A DNA stretch of 64,000 nucleotides from Clostridia bacterium. GTDB lineage: Bacteria; Bacillota; Clostridia; Acetivibrionales; DSM-27016. Shown here piece by piece: positions 53,427-62,820 of this stretch; the first letter of the stretch is position 1; each line of letters starts with the position of its first letter. Where the stretch lies: contig JAOAIJ010000024.1 of assembly GCA_026414765.1 (NCBI GenBank), positions 1 through 64,000 on the forward strand, in the 5' to 3' direction. The position numbers and the translations under genes were made by a program. Under the pieces are notes generated by a model. It was given only the letters and a program-made list of their open reading frames with translations, had not been told where the DNA came from and did not search any database.

Positions 53427-54554
53427 ATGGAATCAAAAGTTCTTCTGGTAAAGGCAGACAGAGAGCCTGTAAAAGGGGTAGTAAGCCCAAATCCGAACCA
53501 GATATATAAAAACACCAGGATTTCAATAGAACACAGGAGATTACAGGAACTGGACCCGGACGAAATCAGAGTAGAGATGCTTTATATAGGCATTTGCGGA
53601 ACTGATGTGCACCTGACAACAAATGATCCTGAGACAGGGTATATATGCTGCTCTGCTCCCTTATCCATACCGGAGGAAGGAAGGAACATAGGACATGAGG
53701 GTGTGGGAAGAGTTATTGATGTAGGTTCAAATATAAAATTTCTGCAAAAGGGAATGTATGTAACATTTGAATCAATAATTGTATGTAATGTCTGTGATGT
53801 ATGCAGAAAGGGCAAATTCAACCAGTGCAGGAACGCAAAGCTTCTCGGACTTGAGAAGGACGGGCTGCTCGGAACTGTTGTGGATGTGCCTGCAAAGCTT
53901 GCACATAATGTATCGGAATATATAAAAACTGAAGATGACCTTATTGCCGCAACATGTATAGAGCCGGCCGGAGTTGCTTATGTTGCATGTGAAAATGCCG
54001 GAATAACCGGGGGGGATATTGTCGTTGTTTTCGGAGCAGGACCTATAGGAGTGTTCGCTGCTATGTTGAGCAAAGCAGTGTTTGGTGCTTCAGAGGTACA
54101 TGTGGTTGAGACCGTCAAGTATAGAAGGGATTTTGCTGCCAGATGGGCTGACAGAGTTTACAGCAGCGAGGAGTTTTTCAGCAATTGTCCGGAAAAAATT
54201 GATGCAGTTATTGAATGCTCGGGAAATCTGGACAACATTAGAAAGTCCTTCGGGCACATAAATGCTAACGGTCATGTGGTACTTCTTGCAAGGAGCGGTG
54301 TACCACTCGAAATAATCAATATTGACTATATGATTACCAATGAAATAAATATAAAGGGCTCCCGTGGGCATCTTTGCGGCGCTTTTAGCAGCATATTGAA
54401 CCTCCACAGGTCGGGACGGATTAATCTGGGCGGTGTTGTTACCTGTGTTGTAGACGGGCTGGAGAATTTGAAAAATATGCTGGAAAGCAATGAAACGATA
54501 ATGAAAGAAAACTGCAAGGTGGTTGTGGATCTTAAGCGAGATAGGGATGTGTAA
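53427..54554 (+). CDS. Zinc-dependent alcohol/sugar dehydrogenase (MDR)
   Basis: About 375 residues. Catalytic zinc ligands lie in GICGTDVH, GHEGVG and CIEPAG. A structural zinc is held by four cysteines in CNVCDVCRKGKFNQC. The NAD(P) fold has VVVFGAGPIGVFAA. The pattern fits threonine/glucose dehydrogenase-like medium-chain enzymes that oxidise a secondary alcohol. ATG 53427 is preferred (GGGGGTG about 11 bases upstream); the frame is open from TTG 53388. It is divergent from the kinase operon and 80 bp ahead of the methyltransferase gene, so it may be the first gene of the second biosynthetic group or an independent gene. Confidence 0.87.
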   Translation: MESKVLLVKADREPVKGVVSPNPNQIYKNTRISIEHRRLQELDPDEIRVEMLYIGICGTDVHLTTNDPETGYICCSAPLSIPEEGRNIGHEGVGRVIDVGSNIKFLQKGMYVTFESIIVCNVCDVCRKGKFNQCRNAKLLGLEKDGLLGTVVDVPAKLAHNVSEYIKTEDDLIAATCIEPAGVAYVACENAGITGGDIVVVFGAGPIGVFAAMLSKAVFGASEVHVVETVKYRRDFAARWADRVYSSEEFFSNCPEKIDAVIECSGNLDNIRKSFGHINANGHVVLLARSGVPLEIINIDYMITNEINIKGSRGHLCGAFSSILNLHRSGRINLGGVVTCVVDGLENLKNMLESNETIMKENCKVVVDLKRDRDV

Positions 54555-54634
54555 TCTAGGGAGACATAGAAAATTGGCTAATCAATTAATTAAGATATAT
54601 TACTGGTTATTAACAATTACGAAAGGGGAAGATT

Positions 54635-55453
54635 ATGGCTATTATTTATAAACCTTCTCAGGTGTTGTTAGACAAAACTATCGAACTACTAAAAAAGAAT
54701 AGATATATTTCTGGAGATGTATATATAATACCTGATTCGAATGAACAACCCAAAAAGTATATATACTACCATGACCTGTTAGGACATATGGCAATGACTG
54801 CAGAGAAGGAAGTTGTAACCGAAGCGGTTCGACTACTTGCGGACACAGGGATAGAAATACCTGAAATCGAGCTGCTTAACCACAATGCAGATAAATTTAG
54901 AGATGAAATGAAAGAAAAGGTAAACAATGTACCATGGAGTCCTTTTAGTGCATCTGCTCAAAGATTTGTTTATATGCTTTCGTATATTAAGAGGCCTAAA
55001 AAAATGCTATGTATTGGAATAGGCGATGGGGGTATAGTACTTTTTTGGAATCTTGGCTTCTTGGATAGAAATAGTCGGAATGAAAGTGTTGATAGAATCT
55101 TGGGAATTGAAAACACTTCACTTAATATCGAAAAAGCTAAAGCGAACCTCAAGAAGGTTTTTATGACTAATAAAGTTGAGCTTTTAGATGATAGTGCTCT
55201 ACAACACCTTGAGGATGACAGCTATGACTATGTATTAATAGATGCATATCTGAAAAGCAGTTATATAGATATAGTAAAAGACCTTTATCCTAAATTAAAA
55301 AAAGGTGGTTGGTTGTTGGCGCATGATGCAATCTATCCTAAATACCGTGCAAATATAGATGATTATCTGTCATTTGTCAGGGATAAGAAGAATTTTAGTG
55401 AAAGCATATGCTTTGAGTTTGATTCAAATGGACTCGAATTGTCAATAAAGTGA
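54635..55453 (+). CDS. Class I SAM-dependent methyltransferase-like protein
   Basis: 272 residues. The Rossmann core starts at about 125: LCIGIGDGGIVLFW (SAM loop), ILGIENTSLNIEKAKANLKKV (acidic ribose contact), YDYVLIDAYLKSSYIDIVKDLYPKLKKGGWLLAHDAIYP, resembling O-methyltransferase and spermidine-synthase-like proteins. The first ~120 residues are helical and may cap the active site. GAAAGGGGAAG precedes the ATG. It lies 66 bp before the FAAL-carrier gene on the same strand, so it probably tailors that pathway's product. Its base composition and that of the following genes look richer in A/T than the dehydrogenase gene before it. Confidence 0.75.
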   Translation: MAIIYKPSQVLLDKTIELLKKNRYISGDVYIIPDSNEQPKKYIYYHDLLGHMAMTAEKEVVTEAVRLLADTGIEIPEIELLNHNADKFRDEMKEKVNNVPWSPFSASAQRFVYMLSYIKRPKKMLCIGIGDGGIVLFWNLGFLDRNSRNESVDRILGIENTSLNIEKAKANLKKVFMTNKVELLDDSALQHLEDDSYDYVLIDAYLKSSYIDIVKDLYPKLKKGGWLLAHDAIYPKYRANIDDYLSFVRDKKNFSESICFEFDSNGLELSIK

Positions 55454-55518
55454 CTGAGTTAACACTATATTAATTTGTACTTATGTGAGAGCACAGGTGT
55501 GTAAGGAGAAAACATGGT

Positions 55519-58500
55519 ATGAATATGCAAACTAGTTTAACGAGCTTGATAATAAGTAAAAAGCTTGCAGAAAAATCTATAACTTTTATAAAAAATGACA
55601 GAAGTGAAAATCGTATATCATACAGCTTGATGTACAATAGGGCTGTTAACTGCCTGCATTATCTGCAATCAGCCGGGTTGAAACCAGGCTCCAAGGCTGT
55701 TCTCCACATTGAAGACGAGGAAAGATATATTTGCACGTTATGGGCTTGCATCCTGGGAGGAATAGTTTCTGTACCTTTTACAGTAGGAAATACTCATGAG
55801 CATATACTGAGGATAAGTAAAGTATGGGATGCTTTGGATGATGGATATTTCATTACGGATAATAATTCATATAACAATTTGATAAGCCTATCAGGGGAAT
55901 CAGCATATAATTTTAAAAGCCGGTTAATGGGGAAAGTTATTATATCAGAAGACTTGGTAAAGGGAAATAAAATGGGAAGCATTTATTATCCCGACATAAA
56001 CGATACTGCAATTATTCTGTTTACTTCCGGGTCTACAGGGGAACCGAAAGGTATAATATTGAGCCATAAGAATATCATTGAAAATATCAACTCAACAATT
56101 GACAGGCTTAAACTGACTTCAAATGATTCGTTCCTAAACTGGATGCCCCTTACTCATTCAGCAGGACTTACTCTCTTTCATTTTCCGTCTATACAAGCAG
56201 AGATGGATCAGTATATCATGTCAAAGAATCAGTTTGTTATAATGCCGCTGCTCTGGCTTCAAAAGGCACATGAGTATAAAGTAACATTTCTGTTTGGATC
56301 CAATTTTGCACTAAAACATTTTCTTGATAACGTTAAGGATGAAGAAATATTAGGTCTTGACTTGTCTTCTATCAGGGGAATAATTAATTCGGCAGAAACT
56401 ATCTCTGCCAAAACTGCTCTTTTGTTTATGGATAAGTTGTCCTGTTGTTACCTGAAAAAAACTGCAATGACAACTTCATACGGTATGACGGAGACCTGTT
56501 CCATATGTTGTTCAGAGCCGGATGAGGAAATAAAGATATTTAGGATAAGACGTGACTCACTTGCTCCGGGACTCAAGATAATTGTAGGTGATTCTGAAAA
56601 TGAGTATTTGGAATTGGTGAGTGTAGGCCAACCCATGAAACATCATAATGTAAGAATATGTGATGATGCAGGTAGTATTTTAGAAGAAAATGTAGTCGGA
56701 CATATACAGGTAAAAGGTCCGGGAGTTACTCCAGGGTATTATGGGAAAAAGACCGATTCCGGCATGGCATTTACTAATGATGGATGGCTTATAACAGGAG
56801 ATATAGGATTTAGGAACGGGGGAAGTGTGGTAATTGCTGGAAGGAGTAAGGATGTAATAATAATTAACGGACAAAATTACTATAGCCATGATATAGAAAG
56901 GGTTATACAGGGGATTGAGGGATTAGAAAGTGTTAAAGTTGCTGCATGTGGTGTATTCAATAAAGCAACACAACAAGAAGAGTTGGTTATTTTTATAGAG
57001 TACAGGAAAGGTATTGAAGAATTTGTTGATATTGCTCAAAGAGTGAAGAACCATGTCGGAAGCAGGGTGGGTGTTGAAACTAGAGAAATTATACCGGTTG
57101 AAGCAATGCCTACGACCGGAAATGGTAAGCTCCAAAGGTTTAGATTGATACAGGACTTGAATGAACATAAATGTGACGAATTGATAAATGAAATTCACAA
57201 AATACTGCAAACCATGAGTAAAGACAAGATTTTTACTTATCCGAGGAATATCCTTGAAGAGAAAATACATTCGATATGGTGCGATGTCCTTGGAACGAAA
57301 GACATAGGCATAAATGATAGTTTTTTTGATCTTGGTGGGGACTCTATAAAGGCTATAAAAGTCCTTGAAAGGACAAATTCATTGCATATAAACATATCTA
57401 CCGCTGATATTTACGGATATAAAACTATCTCAAGATTATGTGAACATGTACTTAAGGATAATAAGCTTGGCGACAAATTCTACTGTAATGTAATGAAATT
57501 TTCTGGCAGAGACAATGAGTTTCTGAGAAATTATAACAAGAACTTTTCCGAAAAGCCTACGTATATTGACTATTACTCATGTTGGGGCTTTGCTATAGGA
57601 GAAAAACTAGAGTATGAATATAGTATTGAAATCGAAACTTCCTTTATAGAAGCGGCAAAAGGGGCTCACATAATATGGAATGGATATGCCCTCAATGGGG
57701 AGAAAGAAAGTATTCTAGAGTTGAAAGATATGTGGCTGTGTGAAGAAGGAGTAATACCAGACTTACTTAGAAAACATGGAATTACTACTAGATTTATCTC
57801 GTTTGAAAGTTTGGAAAAAGGAATTGATTATTGTGTCCAATGTTTGAAGAATAACAGACTGGTTATAGTTGAAGCAATATTCTATTATATGAATTATTCA
57901 GGATTTTACCGTGTAGATGAAAAACAATGGATGAGAAATTATGAAAAAACTATAGAAAAAGCATATCCATTGCTAAAGCCATTTCAGATGGACCATATAG
58001 TACTGCTTGTAGACATTACAGATGAAGGATACCTAGTGAGTGATATAGCAATGAGGTTTTTTGGTGAAATCGAAAAAGATAATTTTCATAGTGCTTTTGC
58101 TGGTTCAAAAGGTATGGAATGCTTTAGAAAAGAGCCTGTATGGGATTTGCTAAACTCATACAGAATCATAGAGGTGGATGTAGTTAGCAAAATAGATGTT
58201 AAGGAATTGGCAAGAGATATTTTTTTGAGTACTGTCGATTTATATACATCGGATGAAAGCGTCGTACTGACAGAAGGTGTACATGTTCCATATAAAGTTA
58301 ATATGGGTTTGATAGGATTAAAGGAATTGATAAACGTAATAGAGACATTCGGATATAGCAAGGAATACTATAAAAAACTAAGAGAGTTGCTTATATATTA
58401 TTTAAGAGAATGGGATAAAAAATATATGACCTTGAAGTTGTTCTTTAGGGATTTTAGAAAGTACTTTAACTTGCCAGAAGAGGTTTTGGTGGAAGTGGAA

Positions 58501-58689
58501 TTTGCAAGGGAAAGGTTTTCTGACCTCCAATATAAACTTGAAAATAATATTATTCCAAATGAAAAATACACATATAAGAATATAGGAATTGACTTGTCTG
58601 GGGTATATATCCGGCAGAAAACGCTATTTTCAGAATTAAGAAAAATAGCTCGGGAATTAAGTCCGGTGAATTCATCTATAGTCCTTTAA
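55519..58689 (+). CDS. FAAL-type ligase + carrier + BtrH-like domain fusion
   Basis: 1056 residues in three parts. Residues ~1-570 form an acyl-AMP ligase of the FAAL-like type: FTSGSTGEPKG (~168), NWMPLTHSAGL, TTSYGMTETCS, WLITGDIGF, GRSKDVIIINGQNYYSHDIE. It would activate a carboxylic acid as acyl-AMP. Residues ~575-645 are a carrier domain with FDLGGDSIKAI (Ser609). Residues ~650-1056 resemble the BtrH-like proteins of the first cluster, with CWGFAIG, LVIVEAIFYYM and His826 in QMDHIVLLVDI. The nucleophile is uncertain: Cys656 or Cys688. The protein would load an acyl chain onto its own carrier and pass it to an acceptor. AAGGAG lies ten bases before the ATG. Confidence 0.8.
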   Translation: MNMQTSLTSLIISKKLAEKSITFIKNDRSENRISYSLMYNRAVNCLHYLQSAGLKPGSKAVLHIEDEERYICTLWACILGGIVSVPFTVGNTHEHILRISKVWDALDDGYFITDNNSYNNLISLSGESAYNFKSRLMGKVIISEDLVKGNKMGSIYYPDINDTAIILFTSGSTGEPKGIILSHKNIIENINSTIDRLKLTSNDSFLNWMPLTHSAGLTLFHFPSIQAEMDQYIMSKNQFVIMPLLWLQKAHEYKVTFLFGSNFALKHFLDNVKDEEILGLDLSSIRGIINSAETISAKTALLFMDKLSCCYLKKTAMTTSYGMTETCSICCSEPDEEIKIFRIRRDSLAPGLKIIVGDSENEYLELVSVGQPMKHHNVRICDDAGSILEENVVGHIQVKGPGVTPGYYGKKTDSGMAFTNDGWLITGDIGFRNGGSVVIAGRSKDVIIINGQNYYSHDIERVIQGIEGLESVKVAACGVFNKATQQEELVIFIEYRKGIEEFVDIAQRVKNHVGSRVGVETREIIPVEAMPTTGNGKLQRFRLIQDLNEHKCDELINEIHKILQTMSKDKIFTYPRNILEEKIHSIWCDVLGTKDIGINDSFFDLGGDSIKAIKVLERTNSLHINISTADIYGYKTISRLCEHVLKDNKLGDKFYCNVMKFSGRDNEFLRNYNKNFSEKPTYIDYYSCWGFAIGEKLEYEYSIEIETSFIEAAKGAHIIWNGYALNGEKESILELKDMWLCEEGVIPDLLRKHGITTRFISFESLEKGIDYCVQCLKNNRLVIVEAIFYYMNYSGFYRVDEKQWMRNYEKTIEKAYPLLKPFQMDHIVLLVDITDEGYLVSDIAMRFFGEIEKDNFHSAFAGSKGMECFRKEPVWDLLNSYRIIEVDVVSKIDVKELARDIFLSTVDLYTSDESVVLTEGVHVPYKVNMGLIGLKELINVIETFGYSKEYYKKLRELLIYYLREWDKKYMTLKLFFRDFRKYFNLPEEVLVEVEFARERFSDLQYKLENNIIPNEKYTYKNIGIDLSGVYIRQKTLFSELRKIARELSPVNSSIVL

Positions 58690-58747
58690 GGATAACCTAC
58701 AAATCAAAGACTTGTTATAAAAATTTTCGAATAATGAGGTGTATTTT

Positions 58748-61700
58748 GTGAAAAGTGATACTAGAACTAGCAAATATTCAATTTACTACAATAGTCGTCA
58801 AACACAATATAAAACTCCGTTTGGTCCGTTAGCTGCAAAAAAAGATGATCTTAAATTGAGAATATCAGCCAAAGAAGGTGAAATAAAGACTGTAAAAGTA
58901 GAAATTGTAAATGGCACAGGTACTGCATTTTACTTTGATATGAAAAAGTCGTTTTCAGTGGATGGAAAGGATTTTTTTGAGGTAACCATAAGCAGGGACG
59001 TATTTACTCAACCCGGTATATGGAAATATAAGTTTCTGTTAGTAAGTGGAAACATAATATTTGAGTATGGAAAATATGATTTGTTTTATGGGGATGGAGT
59101 AGTAGCGGAAAAAGGTGCAAAACCTTTTGAATTAAGTGTTTATGACGCTAATCTAAAGACTCCTGAATGGATAAAGAATGCTGTCATTTATCAAATACTT
59201 GTTGATAGGTTTTTTGATGGATGTAAGGTTAATAATGTGCCGAAAGCTCTTGACAATATTTGGGATGAGCTGGACAAAAAGCCATTCCATGAAGCAATCA
59301 AAGAGGAGCTACAAAATAAAGGTCTGGATGGTGAGTGGAACGATTCTGTATTTAATAGTCAAAACATTTTTTTTGGGGGCGACATACAGGGAATAAAGGA
59401 GAAATTAGATTATCTATTGGAACTTGGGATAAATGTTTTATACTTAAACCCCATTGCGTGGTCACGGAGCAATCATAAATACAACGCTTCAGATTTGAAA
59501 TACCTGGATCCTTGCTATGGAATGCCAGTATTCAACGAAGAAGGATGTCCTTCTTCAGGAATTAATTATTCAAAAACCAGAGAGGCTTCAGATAATATAT
59601 TTGCAGAATTTGCACAGGAGGCAGAGAAAAGGGGAATTAAAATAATTCTTGACGGTGTATTTAACCATGTAGGGGATGACTCAGTATATTTTGATGCTTA
59701 TGAAAAATACCCAGAAATTGGTGCGTATAAATTTTGGTCAAGAGTATGGGATAAGGTAAATAAAGAGAATATATTAATTAATGAAGCTGTTGAAGTGGTA
59801 ATAAAAAGTTTTACACGAACCAAGAATCCCTTAACAGGCAAAAATTATGTTTTTCCGGATGACTTTGAGTTTATATATTGGTTTGATATCAAAAACAAAA
59901 AACTATCAGATGATGAATCGTACCAGTATGAGTGCTGGGCAAGGAATAAAGATATGCCGGTAATAGCTTCGAAGCTTCCTCAAGATAATGACCCCCATTC
60001 GATACCTGGACTACACAAATGGAATAATGAGAGCTTTAGAGAGCATGTTTTTGGACACGATTTAGAGAATAAACCTGATGCAGAAGCAGAGAAAATGATG
60101 AAAAAGGCAGCTGCACAAAAGTGGATATGGTTAGGTGCAAGTGGATGGCGTATGGATGCTGTTCCCGATATTTCTATAGAAACCTGGAGAAAATTCAGAC
60201 AATCCATGCGAACATTAAATGGCAAAAAGAACATTAACGGTAAGGAAATAAATGATGTTGTTATTATTGGAGAGTTGTGGCCGTTTGCACCTGAGCATTT
60301 TCTAGGTGATGTATTTGACTCGGTTACAAATTACAAGTTTAAAGAAGCACTTGAGAGCTTCATTATTAATGGAAACGCGGAAAATTTCCACAATTTATTG
60401 GAAACTATCAGAGAAATATATCCCGATGAAATATGTAGGGCTGCAATGAATCTTTTAGGCAGTCACGATACTCCAAGAGCAGTTACGAATCTTAGTAATA
60501 GTAACTCATACTGCTCAACTGATGAAGCTGATGAAAATATGCTTAAAAAACTTTGTACAGCTGTCATTTTTCAAATAGGCTATCCTGGGGCACCTGTTAT
60601 ATACTATGGAGATGAAGTCGGCTTGGAAGGTAGCAGGGATCCCGATAATAGAAGACCCTTCCCGTGGAATAGAGTATTTAGAAATAATTCGGAGTATTGC
60701 GCTAGGGGGAAGTATTCTATAATATTCTATACTTTTAAGAAGGCAATTAATATAAGAAGAAACCATGATGTTTTTGTTTCCGGAGAGATAAAACTTGCAT
60801 TTGCAGAAGATGATGTAATTACATATGCTTTAAAAAATAATAAAGAGGTTGCTATAGTTGCAATCAATAGAAGTGAATCTGAGAAGGAAATATTGGCAAA
60901 GGTAAATAAATTTTTTCCTGATGGGACATTGCTGAGGGATCATCTCAGCACGTATATGAATGCGATTGTAGAAAATGGTGAACTTAGGCTCATCATACCT
61001 CCTCAATACGGGCTTATGATGACAGGTGAACTGAATTTGCTACAAATACCTAAAGTAAGAAATATTAAAGTACTGGCAGGAAACAAAAAAGTACAGCTTG
61101 AATGGGACAAAGTAAATGCAGCATTATCATATAATATATACAGATCTCTAACGCCCTTCGGCATCAATGATGATGAATATGTTTGGAAAATTGCTGAGGT
61201 TTCCTCCAATGAACTCAAATACCTAGATATTGGATTACAAAATGGTTTGAAGTACTTCTACTATGTTACAGCAGTAAATGGTATGAGTGAGAGTACTGAA
61301 TTTGATAATATATGGGCAATTCCTCATATTAAGCCATGCAGTGTGGAGTTTGAAGTACCATGTAAATCACTTCTGCCATTAGGAGTTGGAAACAGGACTA
61401 CAGAGGGCGAAATCAGGGTTTCTTTCGATAGTACAGTTTGTGCGGATAGTTATTCAGATGATATTTTAAAAGGACTTGTAGCGGAATTGTGTTATTACAA
61501 TGTGGAAAAAAGATCAGATGACCTTTGTTGTATCAGTTTGTATGCAAAAAAGTTTGAAGAAGGAAGGCTTTTTTTTAGCGCAAGTTTTGAACCTGATACT
61601 TCAGGTGTATATATTTATTATGCAAGAGTTTCAACAGATAATGGTATTAGCTTTTATGAATCAGACGTTAATTCATTAGTAGTCTGCCAAGAAAGCCACT

Positions 61701-62680
61701 TAGATGTACATCTCACAAGTCCAAATTTAAACAAGGCTGAGACGACAGCATATAGTACATATCTGAAATGGGATTCAGGTGACAAAAGGACAATGGGTTA
61801 TGAAATATATAAGTGTGAACAGGCTTCAAATTATAAAAGGATTGCAGTGCTCCCATCTGATAATAACGATTTTACTGATTTAGCAGTTAAAAACGGCAAT
61901 GAGTATAGATATAAGATTGCAGCTTTCAATAAGAACTACAGTAGGGTTTATTCAGAGGAAGTTATAGTGCGGCCAGAGTTCCTGCCTGTTGATGTAACGA
62001 TCAATGTCCACTTACCTCTATATACACCTTCAGAGGATGAGATTTATATCCGTGAAGAAACTGATAAAAAGAGTCCACGTAACCATAAGATGTCAAGTGT
62101 GGAGTATGGAAATGACAAAAACGTTAGAACCTTTAACTTTAAGGCGCTACCTGGAACAGAAATAAGCTACTGCTATAACCGGGGAACTGAATTCGATATG
62201 GCTTTTATCAGCTCAAAAAGAAAACCACATGACAGTGAGGACAAAGCTAATTGGGCTTACTTTGATTTTTCAAATGGGCTTAGTATGTATTTGGTTATAG
62301 AAAATCAAGGAAAAAACAAAATGATTATTAATGACTATATTATCCGATGGTTGGATATGCCTCTGATAATTCTGGAACCTGCTTTTTCATTCGGAAAGGA
62401 TATTTCGTTTGAAACATTTCAAGATATGTTTAAATTGAAAGTAAATATTCCAAATGATGTTATTCTTTCTATAAATGATATCCCCGTTGATGAACTATAC
62501 TTTGATAGTCAGGGAAATGTACAAATCGATAATATCCCTTTAGTATATGGCAAAAACATTTTTTCTATATCTACTACGCGCTCCATTGAAATCAAGGATA
62601 AACCGTGGTATCAGTGCAATGATTCCGATTTATGCGTATGTAAAACTATAAAAATTGAAGTAACTAGATTACTAAAATAA
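58748..62680 (+). CDS. GH13 amylopullulanase-like enzyme with FN3 domains, no signal
   Basis: About 1310 residues. An N-terminal beta domain (~1-125) precedes a GH13 barrel: FFGGDIQGIKEKLDYLLELGINVLYLNP, region I DGVFNHVGD, region II GWRMDAVPD (nucleophile Asp470), region III IIGELWPF (Glu509), region IV LGSHDTPR (Asp574). Two FN3-like modules follow (IPKVRNIKVLAGNKKVQLEW and YSTYLKWDSGDKRTMGYEIYK) and a long C-terminal beta region. Closest in style to amylopullulanases and neopullulanases acting on alpha-1,4/1,6-glucans. There is no signal peptide, so it should be cytoplasmic unless exported otherwise. GTG 58748 is chosen because GAGGTG ends six bases earlier. It sits 58 bp after the FAAL fusion gene. 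Confidence 0.85.
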   Translation: MKSDTRTSKYSIYYNSRQTQYKTPFGPLAAKKDDLKLRISAKEGEIKTVKVEIVNGTGTAFYFDMKKSFSVDGKDFFEVTISRDVFTQPGIWKYKFLLVSGNIIFEYGKYDLFYGDGVVAEKGAKPFELSVYDANLKTPEWIKNAVIYQILVDRFFDGCKVNNVPKALDNIWDELDKKPFHEAIKEELQNKGLDGEWNDSVFNSQNIFFGGDIQGIKEKLDYLLELGINVLYLNPIAWSRSNHKYNASDLKYLDPCYGMPVFNEEGCPSSGINYSKTREASDNIFAEFAQEAEKRGIKIILDGVFNHVGDDSVYFDAYEKYPEIGAYKFWSRVWDKVNKENILINEAVEVVIKSFTRTKNPLTGKNYVFPDDFEFIYWFDIKNKKLSDDESYQYECWARNKDMPVIASKLPQDNDPHSIPGLHKWNNESFREHVFGHDLENKPDAEAEKMMKKAAAQKWIWLGASGWRMDAVPDISIETWRKFRQSMRTLNGKKNINGKEINDVVIIGELWPFAPEHFLGDVFDSVTNYKFKEALESFIINGNAENFHNLLETIREIYPDEICRAAMNLLGSHDTPRAVTNLSNSNSYCSTDEADENMLKKLCTAVIFQIGYPGAPVIYYGDEVGLEGSRDPDNRRPFPWNRVFRNNSEYCARGKYSIIFYTFKKAINIRRNHDVFVSGEIKLAFAEDDVITYALKNNKEVAIVAINRSESEKEILAKVNKFFPDGTLLRDHLSTYMNAIVENGELRLIIPPQYGLMMTGELNLLQIPKVRNIKVLAGNKKVQLEWDKVNAALSYNIYRSLTPFGINDDEYVWKIAEVSSNELKYLDIGLQNGLKYFYYVTAVNGMSESTEFDNIWAIPHIKPCSVEFEVPCKSLLPLGVGNRTTEGEIRVSFDSTVCADSYSDDILKGLVAELCYYNVEKRSDDLCCISLYAKKFEEGRLFFSASFEPDTSGVYIYYARVSTDNGISFYESDVNSLVVCQESHLDVHLTSPNLNKAETTAYSTYLKWDSGDKRTMGYEIYKCEQASNYKRIAVLPSDNNDFTDLAVKNGNEYRYKIAAFNKNYSRVYSEEVIVRPEFLPVDVTINVHLPLYTPSEDEIYIREETDKKSPRNHKMSSVEYGNDKNVRTFNFKALPGTEISYCYNRGTEFDMAFISSKRKPHDSEDKANWAYFDFSNGLSMYLVIENQGKNKMIINDYIIRWLDMPLIILEPAFSFGKDISFETFQDMFKLKVNIPNDVILSINDIPVDELYFDSQGNVQIDNIPLVYGKNIFSISTTRSIEIKDKPWYQCNDSDLCVCKTIKIEVTRLLK

Positions 62681-62820
62681 TTATAGTAATAAATCAATCA
62701 ATAATTAATAGAAAATGAACAGTAAAGCTGTTTGCTTTTTCTAAATGGGAGAATTACACAGAGAATTCTGACAACACAAATGAAGGCTGAATGATTTAAT
62801 AGTTCAGATGGGAGGAAAAC

